Source: JBBTCJ01 sp038043285
GTDB taxonomy: Bacteria; Planctomycetota; Phycisphaerae; UBA1845
DNA length: 13,675 nt
Assembly (NCBI GenBank): GCA_038043285.1
Contig: JBBTCJ010000132.1
Span: 1-13,675, forward strand
Direction: 5' to 3'
The stretch's first letter is position 1. The number at the start of each line of letters is the position of its first letter. The position numbers and the translations under genes were made by a program. The notes beneath the pieces are model-generated. The model searched no databases and was not told where the DNA came from. It was given only the letters and a program-made list of their open reading frames with translations. This document shows, piece by piece, positions 6,502-13,620 of this stretch.

Positions 6502-7107
6502 CTAGCGCTGGTACGTTCCGATCAGTTCGCCCGTTGCCAGCGTGTGACCCTTCATCGCGCCCAGCAAGGTTTTCTTGTCCGCACCGGGCGGAAGAGTCAG
6601 GGCCGCGTCCAGTGCGTAGAGCCTGAAATGGTAATGGTGCACGCCGTGGCCTTGGGGCGGCGCCGGACCGCCGTACCCGATCTTGCCCCAGGAGTTCTTG
6701 CCTTGCAAGGCTCCCGCCGGCGCCGCGGGCTTTTCGACCTTGGCGACGTTCTCCGAAAGACCCGTCGCGGTCGCGGGGATCTTGAAGATCACCCAGTGGA
6801 CCCACGGCTCGGGCGCCGGGGCGTCCGGGTCGTCGCAGATCAGTGCCAATTCCTTGACACCTGACGGCAGATGGGACCACTGGAGTTCGGGCGAGAGGTC
6901 TTCTCCGTCTTCGGAGAACTTCTTGGGGATGATCGCGTTGTGGGTGAAGGCCGGGCTTTGGAGTTGGATGGTCATGGGAAGGTTCTCCGTCCTGGCGTCG
7001 CCGCGTGGATCGGCTTGCTTCGCGGGGGTCTGTACGACCACGCTGCACGCACCGAGGCCAAGGATCCAAGCGGAGAGCGAAAACCAGGAAACCGCGTCGG
7101 AACTCAT
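6502..7107 (-). CDS. YbhB/YbcL-type phosphatidylethanolamine-binding (PEBP) protein, putative lipoprotein
   Basis: The 201-residue protein has a complete PEBP domain from about 46 (MTIQLQSPAF) to the end. Landmarks are LSPELQW (71-77), CDDPDAP (91-97), WVHWVIFKIP (102-111), GYGGPAPP (144-151), HYHFRLYALD (158-167) and a terminal GELIGTYQR. PEBP folds bind anionic ligands, and the bacterial role is unclear. Ahead of it lies a hydrophobic stretch ending in a possible lipobox, LGAC (C21), followed by a polar linker. This suggests an envelope-anchored protein, although the start used has no positive charge before the hydrophobic core. A GTG start 17 codons upstream would add an RRRNRR stretch. 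The ATG at 7107 is favoured by GGGAG 8 bases upstream. The 147-base spacer after the protease holds no clear gene. Confidence 0.88.
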   Translation of the reverse strand: MSSDAVSWFSLSAWILGLGACSVVVQTPAKQADPRGDARTENLPMTIQLQSPAFTHNAIIPKKFSEDGEDLSPELQWSHLPSGVKELALICDDPDAPAPEPWVHWVIFKIPATATGLSENVAKVEKPAAPAGALQGKNSWGKIGYGGPAPPQGHGVHHYHFRLYALDAALTLPPGADKKTLLGAMKGHTLATGELIGTYQR

Positions 7108-7251
7108 CGGAGGTGCTCCCAAGCGACGATTCCGCCGCCGAGGGGCATTGTACTGCACGGACCAGGATCGGCAATGCGCCGCTGGCGTGCTCGACGCCCG
7201 AACCATAGCATGGATCGACCTTCAAAGGGCAAGGCATCCGGAGGCTCATTC

Positions 7252-7749
7252 ATGGGCGGCAGTGCCGACGCACGGCGCGACATCCTGGTGGCGGTCATCG
7301 ACGAGGCCTTCCACCACAAGGCCTGGCACGGACCGAACCTTCGCGGAGCCGTGCGCCGGGTGGATGCGAAGCAGGCGGCGTGGCGTCCGAAACCCGGCCG
7401 GCACAGCATCGCCGAAATCATCGTCCACTGCGCCTACTGGAAGTACGCCATTCGCCGTCGCCTTCGAGGGGACAAGCGTGGATCTTTTCCGATCAAGGGA
7501 AGCAACTGGTTTGCGCTGCCCCAGGTGCTCTACGAGGCGGAATGGCGCGGGTACGTGAAGTTGCTCGACGCCCAGCACGAAGCCCTGCGCGAGACGGTGG
7601 CTACGAGTTCATGGACCATTCTCGGTCCGGGCTTGGGCGGGAGCGTGGCTCGACCCGCACACCGCGTCTATGGCATCGCCATGCACGACGTCTACCATGC
7701 AGGGCAGATTCAGACGCTCAAGGCTTTGTACAAATCGGCGAAGGTCTAG
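7252..7749 (+). CDS. DinB-like four-helix metal-binding protein
   Basis: This encodes 165 residues, the usual DinB/YfiT-like size. The family forms a four-helix bundle with three histidines holding a metal. Here these are H59 (IIVHCAYWKY) and the pair H145 and H149 in HDVYHAGQI (145-153), which is the family signature. The N-terminal helix (RRDILVAVIDEAF) and 'HSIAEIIVHCAYW' match the fold. Members include thiol transferases using bacillithiol or mycothiol and many proteins of unknown role, and the substrate cannot be deduced here. The ATG at 7252 is preferred over that at 7210 because GGAGG sits 7 bases upstream of it. It is divergent from the PEBP gene, and a zinc-ribbon gene follows 89 bases later in the same direction. 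Confidence 0.85.
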   Translation: MGGSADARRDILVAVIDEAFHHKAWHGPNLRGAVRRVDAKQAAWRPKPGRHSIAEIIVHCAYWKYAIRRRLRGDKRGSFPIKGSNWFALPQVLYEAEWRGYVKLLDAQHEALRETVATSSWTILGPGLGGSVARPAHRVYGIAMHDVYHAGQIQTLKALYKSAKV

Positions 7750-7781
7750 CTGAGGAATCGCTGTCGTTGGTTGGAGTCGTC

Positions 7782-7821
7782 CCGACACGATCGACGGCTC
7801 GACGCGACGGTCGATTGTCGG
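7782..7821 (+). repeat. Stem-loop between the DinB-like and zinc-ribbon genes
   Basis: CCGACA (7782-7787) pairs with TGTCGG (7816-7821), and ATCGAC (7790-7795) with GTCGAT (7810-7815). A two-base bulge and a 14-base loop complete the structure. It stands 32 bases after the DinB-like stop codon and 17 bases before the zinc-ribbon ATG. It is followed by AGAAAAACGG rather than a T tract, so it is not a classic terminator. It may instead be leader structure for the downstream gene. Confidence 0.45.
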
Positions 7822-7838
7822 AGAAAAACGGTTCTTCA

Positions 7839-8183
7839 ATGGCAAGTTGGTCGCCATCCGATGGCGGATCCTATGCCGAGTTGATCTGCCCAAGGTGCAA
7901 CGAGGCCCATGACGTTCACCCGTCGCCCGGAATCAGGAACTTTCTCCGGCGCATCGCCGACGGCTTGCTGTCCACTATGGGAAGATCGGATGTAGAGACC
8001 AGGCACCTGAGGGTCGTGATTTTTTGGCGATGTCGTCGTTGTGGCCACGCCTTCACGGATTCAGAGGGTCGGTCGGCGTTGCAGGTCTTCTGTCAGCGGT
8101 TCTGCCGATCGTGCGGCTACGACCTCACCGGCAATATCAGCGGGCGATGCCCCGAATGTGGGACGCCATGCAGTGTCTGCTGA
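7839..8183 (+). CDS. Small double zinc-ribbon protein, planctomycete type
   Basis: This 114-residue protein is built around four CxxC knuckles: C17/C20 (CPRC), C65/C68 (CRRC), C89/C92 (CRSC) and C104/C107 (CPEC), with C111 and C114 at the very end. The first two pairs and the last two pairs would each form a zinc ribbon. The C-terminal ribbon, SCGYDLTGNISGRCPECG (91-108), is a motif I recognise as frequent in Planctomycetota proteins, often at a terminus of membrane or hypothetical proteins. Here there is no membrane segment. Between the ribbons lies a basic, partly hydrophobic helix (NFLRRIADGLLSTMG, 34-48). The ribosome site is modest (GGAG about 14 bases upstream). Function is unknown; nucleic-acid or protein binding is an inference. 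Confidence 0.7.
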   Translation: MASWSPSDGGSYAELICPRCNEAHDVHPSPGIRNFLRRIADGLLSTMGRSDVETRHLRVVIFWRCRRCGHAFTDSEGRSALQVFCQRFCRSCGYDLTGNISGRCPECGTPCSVC

Positions 8184-8242
8184 ATCCCCAAACCAGATGA
8201 CGTGCCCCGCTGACGTATCCACCTGCGGCGCGCACCGTCTTT

Positions 8243-8270
8243 CATTCCGCATTCTCCATTCAACATTCGC
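8243..8270. repeat. Four tandem heptamers CATTCNN
   Basis: Four consecutive 7-base units (cattccg, cattctc, cattcaa, cattcgc) share CATTC and vary at the last two bases. They end 3 bases before the stop codon of the minus-strand phosphoesterase gene. Besides these heptamers the short spacer 8184-8273 shows nothing recognisable. Confidence 0.75.
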
Positions 8271-8273
8271 GGC

Positions 8274-9119
8274 TTACGCGATCGCCCCGATGGGCCTGAT
8301 GTTTCGCGTCAGCGTTTCCAGGGTGACGGGTTTGGACAGATCGAGCGTGAGAAACGTCCCGTGGCTGTGCTCGCTGGCGAGGATGATCATGCAGTCGTGG
8401 AGGATTTCAAACCCCGCGTCCTGCGGCTGATGTCCGCAAAGGAAGAAATCCGCGTCGAGGATTTCCCGAAGTGCGTCGAGGGCCGCCGGCGTGTGATACC
8501 GCCCCCAGACGAGGGCGTGGCCCGAACCTCCGTCGCGGAGGTCGTCCTCGGTCGGCTCCCGCGTCAACACGGAGGCGTCGAACGCGGGCAGTTCGCGCGG
8601 ACTGGGCAGCGAATGGGCGATGAACACCCGGTTGGGCGTTCTCCCCGCCAGCGCGTAGGACCGGATCATGTCCAGGATCGCCTCCATGGTCGCCGAACCT
8701 TCCGGACCGAACGCATCGAGAACGGCCGACTCGAAGGCCTGCGTGACCACGCGTCCGTTCTTGCTGATTTCGTTCCTCAGGAGTTGCGCCAGTTCGTGAT
8801 TGCTCTGCAGGAAGTGTATCTGATCGGGGAATTCGCACTTCCACCGGGCGGCCTCGATCAGCAGTTCGTACGATTCATCCTTGGCGGTGAGCGAGGGCAC
8901 GTCCTCGTGAATCAATTCGTGCAGGATCACGTGCCGGGCGCCGAAGCGTTCGAGGTCGCAGAAGCGACGGAGCTTGTCGAAGTTCTTGCGATGGCCGTGC
9001 AGATCACCGGTCATCACCAACTGCCCATAATTGGGGAACACCAGCAGCGAGCCCTGTCGGAGAGCATCGTCGTGATTGAGCGTCGCGGCTCGGCGGAGGG
9101 CGTCGGCGGGCCGGCTCAT
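8274..9119 (-). CDS. PPP-like metallophosphoesterase with altered second motif
   Basis: This encodes 281 residues of the calcineurin-like phosphoesterase fold. Motif I is GDLHGH (38-43). Motif III is SNHE (106-109), replacing GNHE. H169 (IAHSLPSP) and GHQP (229-232) supply the later metal histidines. The usual motif II, GDxVDRG, is instead HVILHELIHED (63-73), so the bridging aspartate is not in its normal setting. In motif terms it resembles PPP protein phosphatases or diadenosine-tetraphosphate hydrolases. Catalytic activity is likely but altered metal binding is possible. AAGGAG stands 5 bases before the ATG at 9119. It lies 40 bases after the stop of a Ser/Thr kinase gene on the same strand, which suggests co-transcription and perhaps opposing activities on the same targets (inference). 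Confidence 0.85.
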   Translation of the reverse strand: MSRPADALRRAATLNHDDALRQGSLLVFPNYGQLVMTGDLHGHRKNFDKLRRFCDLERFGARHVILHELIHEDVPSLTAKDESYELLIEAARWKCEFPDQIHFLQSNHELAQLLRNEISKNGRVVTQAFESAVLDAFGPEGSATMEAILDMIRSYALAGRTPNRVFIAHSLPSPRELPAFDASVLTREPTEDDLRDGGSGHALVWGRYHTPAALDALREILDADFFLCGHQPQDAGFEILHDCMIILASEHSHGTFLTLDLSKPVTLETLTRNIRPIGAIA

Positions 9120-9159
9120 GGCCGCTCCTTCTCCGCCGGTCGAGATGGGCGCGGTTGCG

Positions 9160-10371
9160 TCACGGGCGCTTCTTGGCTCCCTTGGGAACGTGTTTGCCGA
9201 GGTTCTCGGCGGTAAGCGGTTCATCATCGGCCCTGGACGCCGGTTTACCCTCGCGATGTTCGCCCGCGGAGCGCTCTGCGCGGCGGCTTTCGCGGTACTT
9301 GTGCCACAGGTTCTGGACCGTCCCAAGCCGCGCGGAGACCTGCTTCATGTCCACCGGGCGCTCGCCGGGATTCTCGCGGCAACACTCCATGACCATGTTC
9401 GACAGCGCGATGGGAATCTTATCGTTCCACTCGTTGGGGGCCAAGGGCTTTTCGGCCGACGTGAGGTTGATTCCGCCGCGCGCATCGTTGCCGCGAAGGA
9501 CCGTGGGATATTTCTCCGAAGTGAGAACCCAATACATGGTCGCGCCGAAGTTGAACACGTCGGTTCGGCGATCCAGTGGCATGCGGCGAACCTGTTCCGG
9601 GGCGATGTAGTCGGGCGTGCCCTGCACGCGATCTTTCTTGTGTCCGATCTTGCAAGCCTGGCCGAAGTCGATGATTTTCACCGTTCCTCCGCGGGCGATC
9701 ATGACGTTGATCGGTTTGATGTCCGCGTGGACGTACCCGGCTTCGTGCAGCGCGTCGAGTCCCTCCGCCACCTTGCGAAACACCGTCAGGAACGTGTTGA
9801 GGCGGTTGGGGCGCGCGGTTTCCAGCGGCAGCCCGTCGACGTACTCCATCACCAGGAAGATCTCGCGGAGCTGAATGAGCTTCCGAACGCGGTGGATGAG
9901 GAAGCTCCGCCGCAGCATGGGGTGTTCCACGGCGCTGGTGACCGCGTACTCGGTTTCGAGCTGCTCGATGAACTTGTCGTCCTCGACGGTGTTGCGGACG
10001 ATGTGCTTCACGGCGAAACTTTTCCCGGTGACGATCTCGGTCGCGAGAAAGATTTTCGACCCGGCGCCTGTGCCGAGCTGCTTGCCGAAGCGATAACCTG
10101 GAATGGGTTCGTCCAACGCCGGATCTCGTCGAAGGATGTACCGCCCGCGCGTGCCCGACAGGGTTCCGACGATCGGGGCGCCCCCTCCGCGCCTGTTTTT
10201 CGTGGAATCCGGCGGGGTTGTCCAGTGGGTGCTTGTGCCTCGGTGGGATCGGGGCTGGGTTTCTTTCGGAGACGCCGCGACCGGTAGGTGGTCCGGGGGC
10301 GTCCCGGTTCCTTGCGGGCGGACCTTCCAACGGAGTACTGTACCGAGCCCCTGATTGCAGATCGGAGCCAC
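9160..10371 (-). CDS. Hanks-type serine/threonine protein kinase
   Basis: The kinase domain runs from about residue 93 to 350, counted from the GTG at 10371. It has a glycine loop, LGTGAGSKIF (99-108), the ATP lysine K122 in FAVKHI, and a C-helix glutamate near 139-141. The catalytic loop is HADIKPINV (215-223) with D217, K219 and N222. DFG is at 235-237, GTPDYIAPEQ at 251-260, and TDVFNFGATMYW at 270-281. All catalytic residues are present, so it should be active. No membrane helix or extracellular domain is seen; the tail after 350 is basic and polar. The start is unclear. The frame has no ATG between 10371 and the domain. The GTG at 10371 would begin a 70-residue low-complexity leader one base from the divergent flavoprotein start, whereas a CTG at 10161 would begin just before the conserved part. 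The phosphoesterase gene follows after 40 bases. Confidence 0.88.
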   Translation of the reverse strand: MAPICNQGLGTVLRWKVRPQGTGTPPDHLPVAASPKETQPRSHRGTSTHWTTPPDSTKNRRGGGAPIVGTLSGTRGRYILRRDPALDEPIPGYRFGKQLGTGAGSKIFLATEIVTGKSFAVKHIVRNTVEDDKFIEQLETEYAVTSAVEHPMLRRSFLIHRVRKLIQLREIFLVMEYVDGLPLETARPNRLNTFLTVFRKVAEGLDALHEAGYVHADIKPINVMIARGGTVKIIDFGQACKIGHKKDRVQGTPDYIAPEQVRRMPLDRRTDVFNFGATMYWVLTSEKYPTVLRGNDARGGINLTSAEKPLAPNEWNDKIPIALSNMVMECCRENPGERPVDMKQVSARLGTVQNLWHKYRESRRAERSAGEHREGKPASRADDEPLTAENLGKHVPKGAKKRP

Positions 10372-10372
10372 A

Positions 10373-11518
10373 ATGGCGAGGAAAACTTCCAAAACCACAG
10401 CGCCTGCCGGTCCGATCGAGGTGGCCGTCGTGGGCGCCGGACCGGCGGGAGGCGCCGTCGCCGCAGCACTGGCGCGGCTGGGGCGACGCGTTTTGCTCAT
10501 CGACCGCCATGCCTTTCCCCGCCCGGCCTCCTGCGCCGGGTGGGTCAGCGCCCGCGCCGTCCCGCTTCTGGACGAACTCGGCGTCAAGACCAAGGGGGTG
10601 CTGAATCAGCCCTTCCGGGACGTAACCCTGCTGAGCGACGATTTCACCAAACAATCCAAACCTTGCTTCACCGATACGGTCGGCTATCTGGTCGATCGCG
10701 CGACGTTCGACCAAGGAATCGTAGAGGCGGCCGTTGGAGCCGGGGCGACGTTTCTACCGGGTTCGCCGGTCGCCGACATCAAGCTCAACGAGGCCGGCAC
10801 GGAACTTCGGCTCGAAGACGGTCAGACGGTCAAAAGTCGTCTTCTGGTGCTGGCTTCGGGACGCGACCCTCAGATCCTTGCCCGCGTAGGGTTCCTCCGT
10901 TTTCCCCACGGATCGTCGCTGTTGACCGCCCAGGTGGAGGCGGACGCGCCGCGCGGGGCGCGGAACGCCGACCCCAAGGTGTACGTGGTCTTGGGCATCG
11001 ACGGCGGGAAGGGATTCGGGTTCATCGCCGCCGGACCCCGGCGGACCATCGTCAACGTGAGCTGGCGCGGGGAAGCCGGCGTGGTGCACCAGCACCTGGC
11101 CAACGTCTGTCGCCGCGCCGTCGAGCACAAGTTGATCCCCACCGACCTCACCGAACGATCCAGCTCAGCGGAGATCATTCGGAGTCCCGCGGCCGTCGCC
11201 CTGGATATGGACACCCACGTCGGCAAGCACACGCTGCTGATCGGCGACGCCGGCGGATTCGTCTCCGCGGGAAGCAACGAGGGGATTTACCCGGCCATCT
11301 GGTCGGCGACGCTGGCGGCCAAGGCGATCGTCAAGGCGCTGGACAGCAGGTATTCGCAGGACGATTTGATGAGCTTTGATTCGCTGTGGCGGATGGCGAT
11401 GGCCGACCATCTGCGGCTGCCGCACACCGACATTCGCTTCCTGTTGCCGTTGATCTTCTCCAATCAGCCGATGGCCGACCGCATGGGGGCGGCGTTCTTC
11501 TTCGGCGACAACATCTGA
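10373..11518 (+). CDS. FAD-dependent oxidoreductase, geranylgeranyl reductase family
   Basis: The 381-residue flavoprotein has the FAD-binding Rossmann loop VVGAGPAGGAVAAALARLG (19-37), ending in the acidic residue of LLIDR (41-45). The second FAD site is LLIGDAGGFVSAGSNEGIYPA (288-308), in the position of the family GDAAG..P..GEGI motif. Such enzymes reduce isoprenoid double bonds of lipids, chlorophyll or quinones, or act as halogenase-like monooxygenases. The substrate is not evident here and no lipid genes are adjacent. No membrane segment is seen. The C-terminus (LPLIFSNQPMADRMG) is helical. The ATG at 10373 has GGAG about 6 bases upstream. The region immediately upstream (10162-10372) is either shared regulatory space or the leader of the divergent kinase. 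It converges on the topoisomerase gene with 20 bases between them. Confidence 0.88.
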   Translation: MARKTSKTTAPAGPIEVAVVGAGPAGGAVAAALARLGRRVLLIDRHAFPRPASCAGWVSARAVPLLDELGVKTKGVLNQPFRDVTLLSDDFTKQSKPCFTDTVGYLVDRATFDQGIVEAAVGAGATFLPGSPVADIKLNEAGTELRLEDGQTVKSRLLVLASGRDPQILARVGFLRFPHGSSLLTAQVEADAPRGARNADPKVYVVLGIDGGKGFGFIAAGPRRTIVNVSWRGEAGVVHQHLANVCRRAVEHKLIPTDLTERSSSAEIIRSPAAVALDMDTHVGKHTLLIGDAGGFVSAGSNEGIYPAIWSATLAAKAIVKALDSRYSQDDLMSFDSLWRMAMADHLRLPHTDIRFLLPLIFSNQPMADRMGAAFFFGDNI

Positions 11519-11519
11519 T

Positions 11520-11533
11520 CGGCCCGTTGGCCG
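11520..11533. terminator. Small hairpin between convergent genes
   Basis: CGGCC (11520-11524), loop CGTT, GGCCG (11529-11533) fills most of the 20-base gap between the flavoprotein and topoisomerase genes. With a 5 bp stem and no T tract on either side, it is at most a weak bidirectional terminator. Confidence 0.3.
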
Positions 11534-11538
11534 CGCCG

Positions 11539-13518
11539 CTACGTCTTCCGTGCCGATTTTGGTTTCCGCGAGGGCGTGTCCGATCGCTTCGTCACCCCGG
11601 CCGCCTCGACGTTCAGCAAGTACCCCTCGGAGGTCGAAGCGACGTCACGGGTGACGATAATCGTGTCCGCCAGTCCAAGGTCGTTGCCGGCGGATTTCTT
11701 CTTGACGATCTTGCCGTGTTCGTCGAACTCCATGTCCGCCTGACTGGTGTAATTCGTGGCCAGATCGACCAGCGCGCCGCGGAACTTGTCCTTGCTCACC
11801 TCGGTCAGGGCGCTCACCGACTGCACGACCTCCTCGATGTAGCGGGTGAAGACGTCGCGGCGCTTGGTATAATCGGCGCGGCGGCGCTTCCGCCGAAGCA
11901 GGATCGCCAATCGCCTTCCACACTCGGCCAGAGCGAGCTTGACTTCCTTGCCGATTTCGTCGTAGTCCGCCACCGCCTCCTTGCTCTCGGAGACGAAGGG
12001 AACCCACACGCTGGCCATGTGGATGAGGACCACCATGGGCGCCCGGGGCATGCCGCCGCCCGGTTGCGGCAAGCCGTAGTTGTTCCACTTGGTCTCGGTC
12101 ACCGATTTGAACAGACAGCACGAGCTTTGCTGGTACAGCAGCGGCACGCGATTGGCGAAACGGATGACGCGCGAGGTCACGACCTCGTCGTCCTTGGTCT
12201 TCCCGTTGCCTTCGGCCGCGTCGAGTTTGTCATCGTGCCTGTCCAAACCCAGCTCACCGCCGTAGGCCACGCCGACTTCGATCTGGAACGGATTCCCCCG
12301 GTAGACCGCCGGCGGCCGGCAACTGGCGGTATAGAACTCCGCCTTGATGCCCTTTAGCAATCCGGACAGGATCGCCTCCGCTCCGATCGGGGCCAGACAA
12401 TCCGTCGACGGCGCCTTGAGCTTCATGTTTTGCAGACTGCGATACAACTTTTCGGCGGCTTCCGGCGCGATCGTGCTGACGTACGTCCGCGTGGTCAAGC
12501 CGCATTCGACACACACCTGTCGGGCGATGGCGGAACTCACCCGCGAGAACTCATCGGAGAGGAACGGGCCGAGGTTGTTCGCCTCCGTCTCCTTGAGCAT
12601 CTTCATGAACGTGCCCAGCTCGATGCCGTAGGGGTGCGGCTTGATCTCCTTGGTCTGCGCGGGGAGCGTGTCCGTGCCCCTGGGAAACTCCAGCGACGGG
12701 CCTTCGGGAGGATGATAGACGATCCGCGCGTGCGGATTGGCGATCGCGGTCAGTTCGAGATATTCGTCGACGCTCTGGCGACCTCGGTTGTAGGAAGCCT
12801 CCAACTCAATCGCCACTTCCGTGCCGTGGGGCCAGGGAACCTCCACCGTCGTCTCGTCGATGATGTCCGGTCGGTTTTTCTTGGTGTCGATCGCCAGGCT
12901 GTAGGCGTGCGCCTGCGATTTCGTCCCCGTCCGGCTAACGATCCGAACCGGCTTGCCGGTGGTAATCAGCCCGTACATTCCGGCGGCGCTGATGCCGATG
13001 CCCTGCTGCCCGCGGGACATCTTGAGCCGATGGAACTTCGATCCGTACAGCAGTTTTCCGAAAACGTTGGGAATCTGTTGCTTGACGATGCCCGGTCCGT
13101 TGTCGCGGACGGTGACGCGGAAACGCTCCTCGTCGGTCTGTTTGACGATGACTTCGAGTTCCGGGGCGATGCCCGCCTCCTCGCAGGCGTCCAGGCTGTT
13201 GTCCACAGCCTCCTTGACCGTGGTCAGAAGGGCCTTCCGCTTGTTGTCGAAACCCAGCAGGTGGCGGTTCTTGGCGAAGAACTCGGAGACCGAGATTTCG
13301 CGCTGTTGCTTGGCCAGCGACTCAGCCGTCGCGTGCGTCGCCTCCCTCCGCAACCTGCCGCCTCGCCCCGGCTGTTTCGCCACGGTTTCCGTCTCGATAT
13401 CGGCAGGTGGATCGTCGGCGACCGTGCCCAGCGCCGCGGCGTCCGCCGGCGCGGGCAGTTCGAGCAGCAACTGCCCCGTGCTTGACGATGCTGGTGGGTT
13501 GGATCGTCCCCTCGCCAT
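11539..13518 (-). CDS. top6B: DNA topoisomerase VI subunit B
   Basis: This 659-residue protein is longer than typical archaeal subunits (about 530). Subunit B binds ATP and gates the type IIB topoisomerase, while subunit A cuts DNA. The GHKL ATPase motifs are KEAVDNSLDA (102-111; E103, N107), VRDNGPGI (137-144) and SRGQQGIGISAAG (168-180). A helix-two-turn-helix-like segment lies around 316-375. The transducer domain carries FYTASCRPPAVYRGNPFQ (395-412), RFANRVPLLYQ (453-463) and PFVSESKEAVAD (507-518), with K513 as probable switch lysine. The extra length is a ~70-residue polar N-terminal extension, a charged insertion at about 424-449, and a basic C-terminal tail. The ATG at 13518 has AGGGG upstream; a GTG at 13536 is possible. 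No subunit A gene lies in the window. Bacterial copies are usually taken as transfers from archaea. Confidence 0.93.
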   Translation of the reverse strand: MARGRSNPPASSSTGQLLLELPAPADAAALGTVADDPPADIETETVAKQPGRGGRLRREATHATAESLAKQQREISVSEFFAKNRHLLGFDNKRKALLTTVKEAVDNSLDACEEAGIAPELEVIVKQTDEERFRVTVRDNGPGIVKQQIPNVFGKLLYGSKFHRLKMSRGQQGIGISAAGMYGLITTGKPVRIVSRTGTKSQAHAYSLAIDTKKNRPDIIDETTVEVPWPHGTEVAIELEASYNRGRQSVDEYLELTAIANPHARIVYHPPEGPSLEFPRGTDTLPAQTKEIKPHPYGIELGTFMKMLKETEANNLGPFLSDEFSRVSSAIARQVCVECGLTTRTYVSTIAPEAAEKLYRSLQNMKLKAPSTDCLAPIGAEAILSGLLKGIKAEFYTASCRPPAVYRGNPFQIEVGVAYGGELGLDRHDDKLDAAEGNGKTKDDEVVTSRVIRFANRVPLLYQQSSCCLFKSVTETKWNNYGLPQPGGGMPRAPMVVLIHMASVWVPFVSESKEAVADYDEIGKEVKLALAECGRRLAILLRRKRRRADYTKRRDVFTRYIEEVVQSVSALTEVSKDKFRGALVDLATNYTSQADMEFDEHGKIVKKKSAGNDLGLADTIIVTRDVASTSEGYLLNVEAAGVTKRSDTPSRKPKSARKT

Positions 13519-13528
13519 CCCTGGCCCC

Positions 13529-13586
13529 TGTGCCACAACGATTCATTGTCGCAGGTTGTAGTTTACTGTTCGTGGATCGTGGCACA
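13529..13586 (-). promoter_or_regulatory. Inverted repeat upstream of the topoisomerase gene
   Basis: TGTGCCAC (13529-13536) and GTGGCACA (13579-13586) are perfect inverted copies, and GAT/ATC extends each on its inner side with a 3-base offset. They flank a 42-base, relatively AT-rich stretch just upstream of the topoisomerase ATG. On the minus strand TTGTGC and TAAACT, about 16-17 bases apart, make a weak sigma-70-like pair in the same place. It could be an operator or promoter region, or an mRNA leader hairpin. Evidence is only positional. Confidence 0.3.
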
Positions 13587-13620
13587 AGAATCGCGGGGCC
13601 ATGGTGACCACCCAACTCCG

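Noticed and set aside
9076..10287. 403-codon plus-strand frame opposite the kinase
   Set aside because: Antisense shadow; it also runs through the start of the phosphoesterase gene and shows no motif of its own.
11386..13485. Two long plus-strand frames (323 and 351 codons) opposite the topoisomerase gene
   Set aside because: Antisense shadows of a gene with intact GHKL and transducer motifs.
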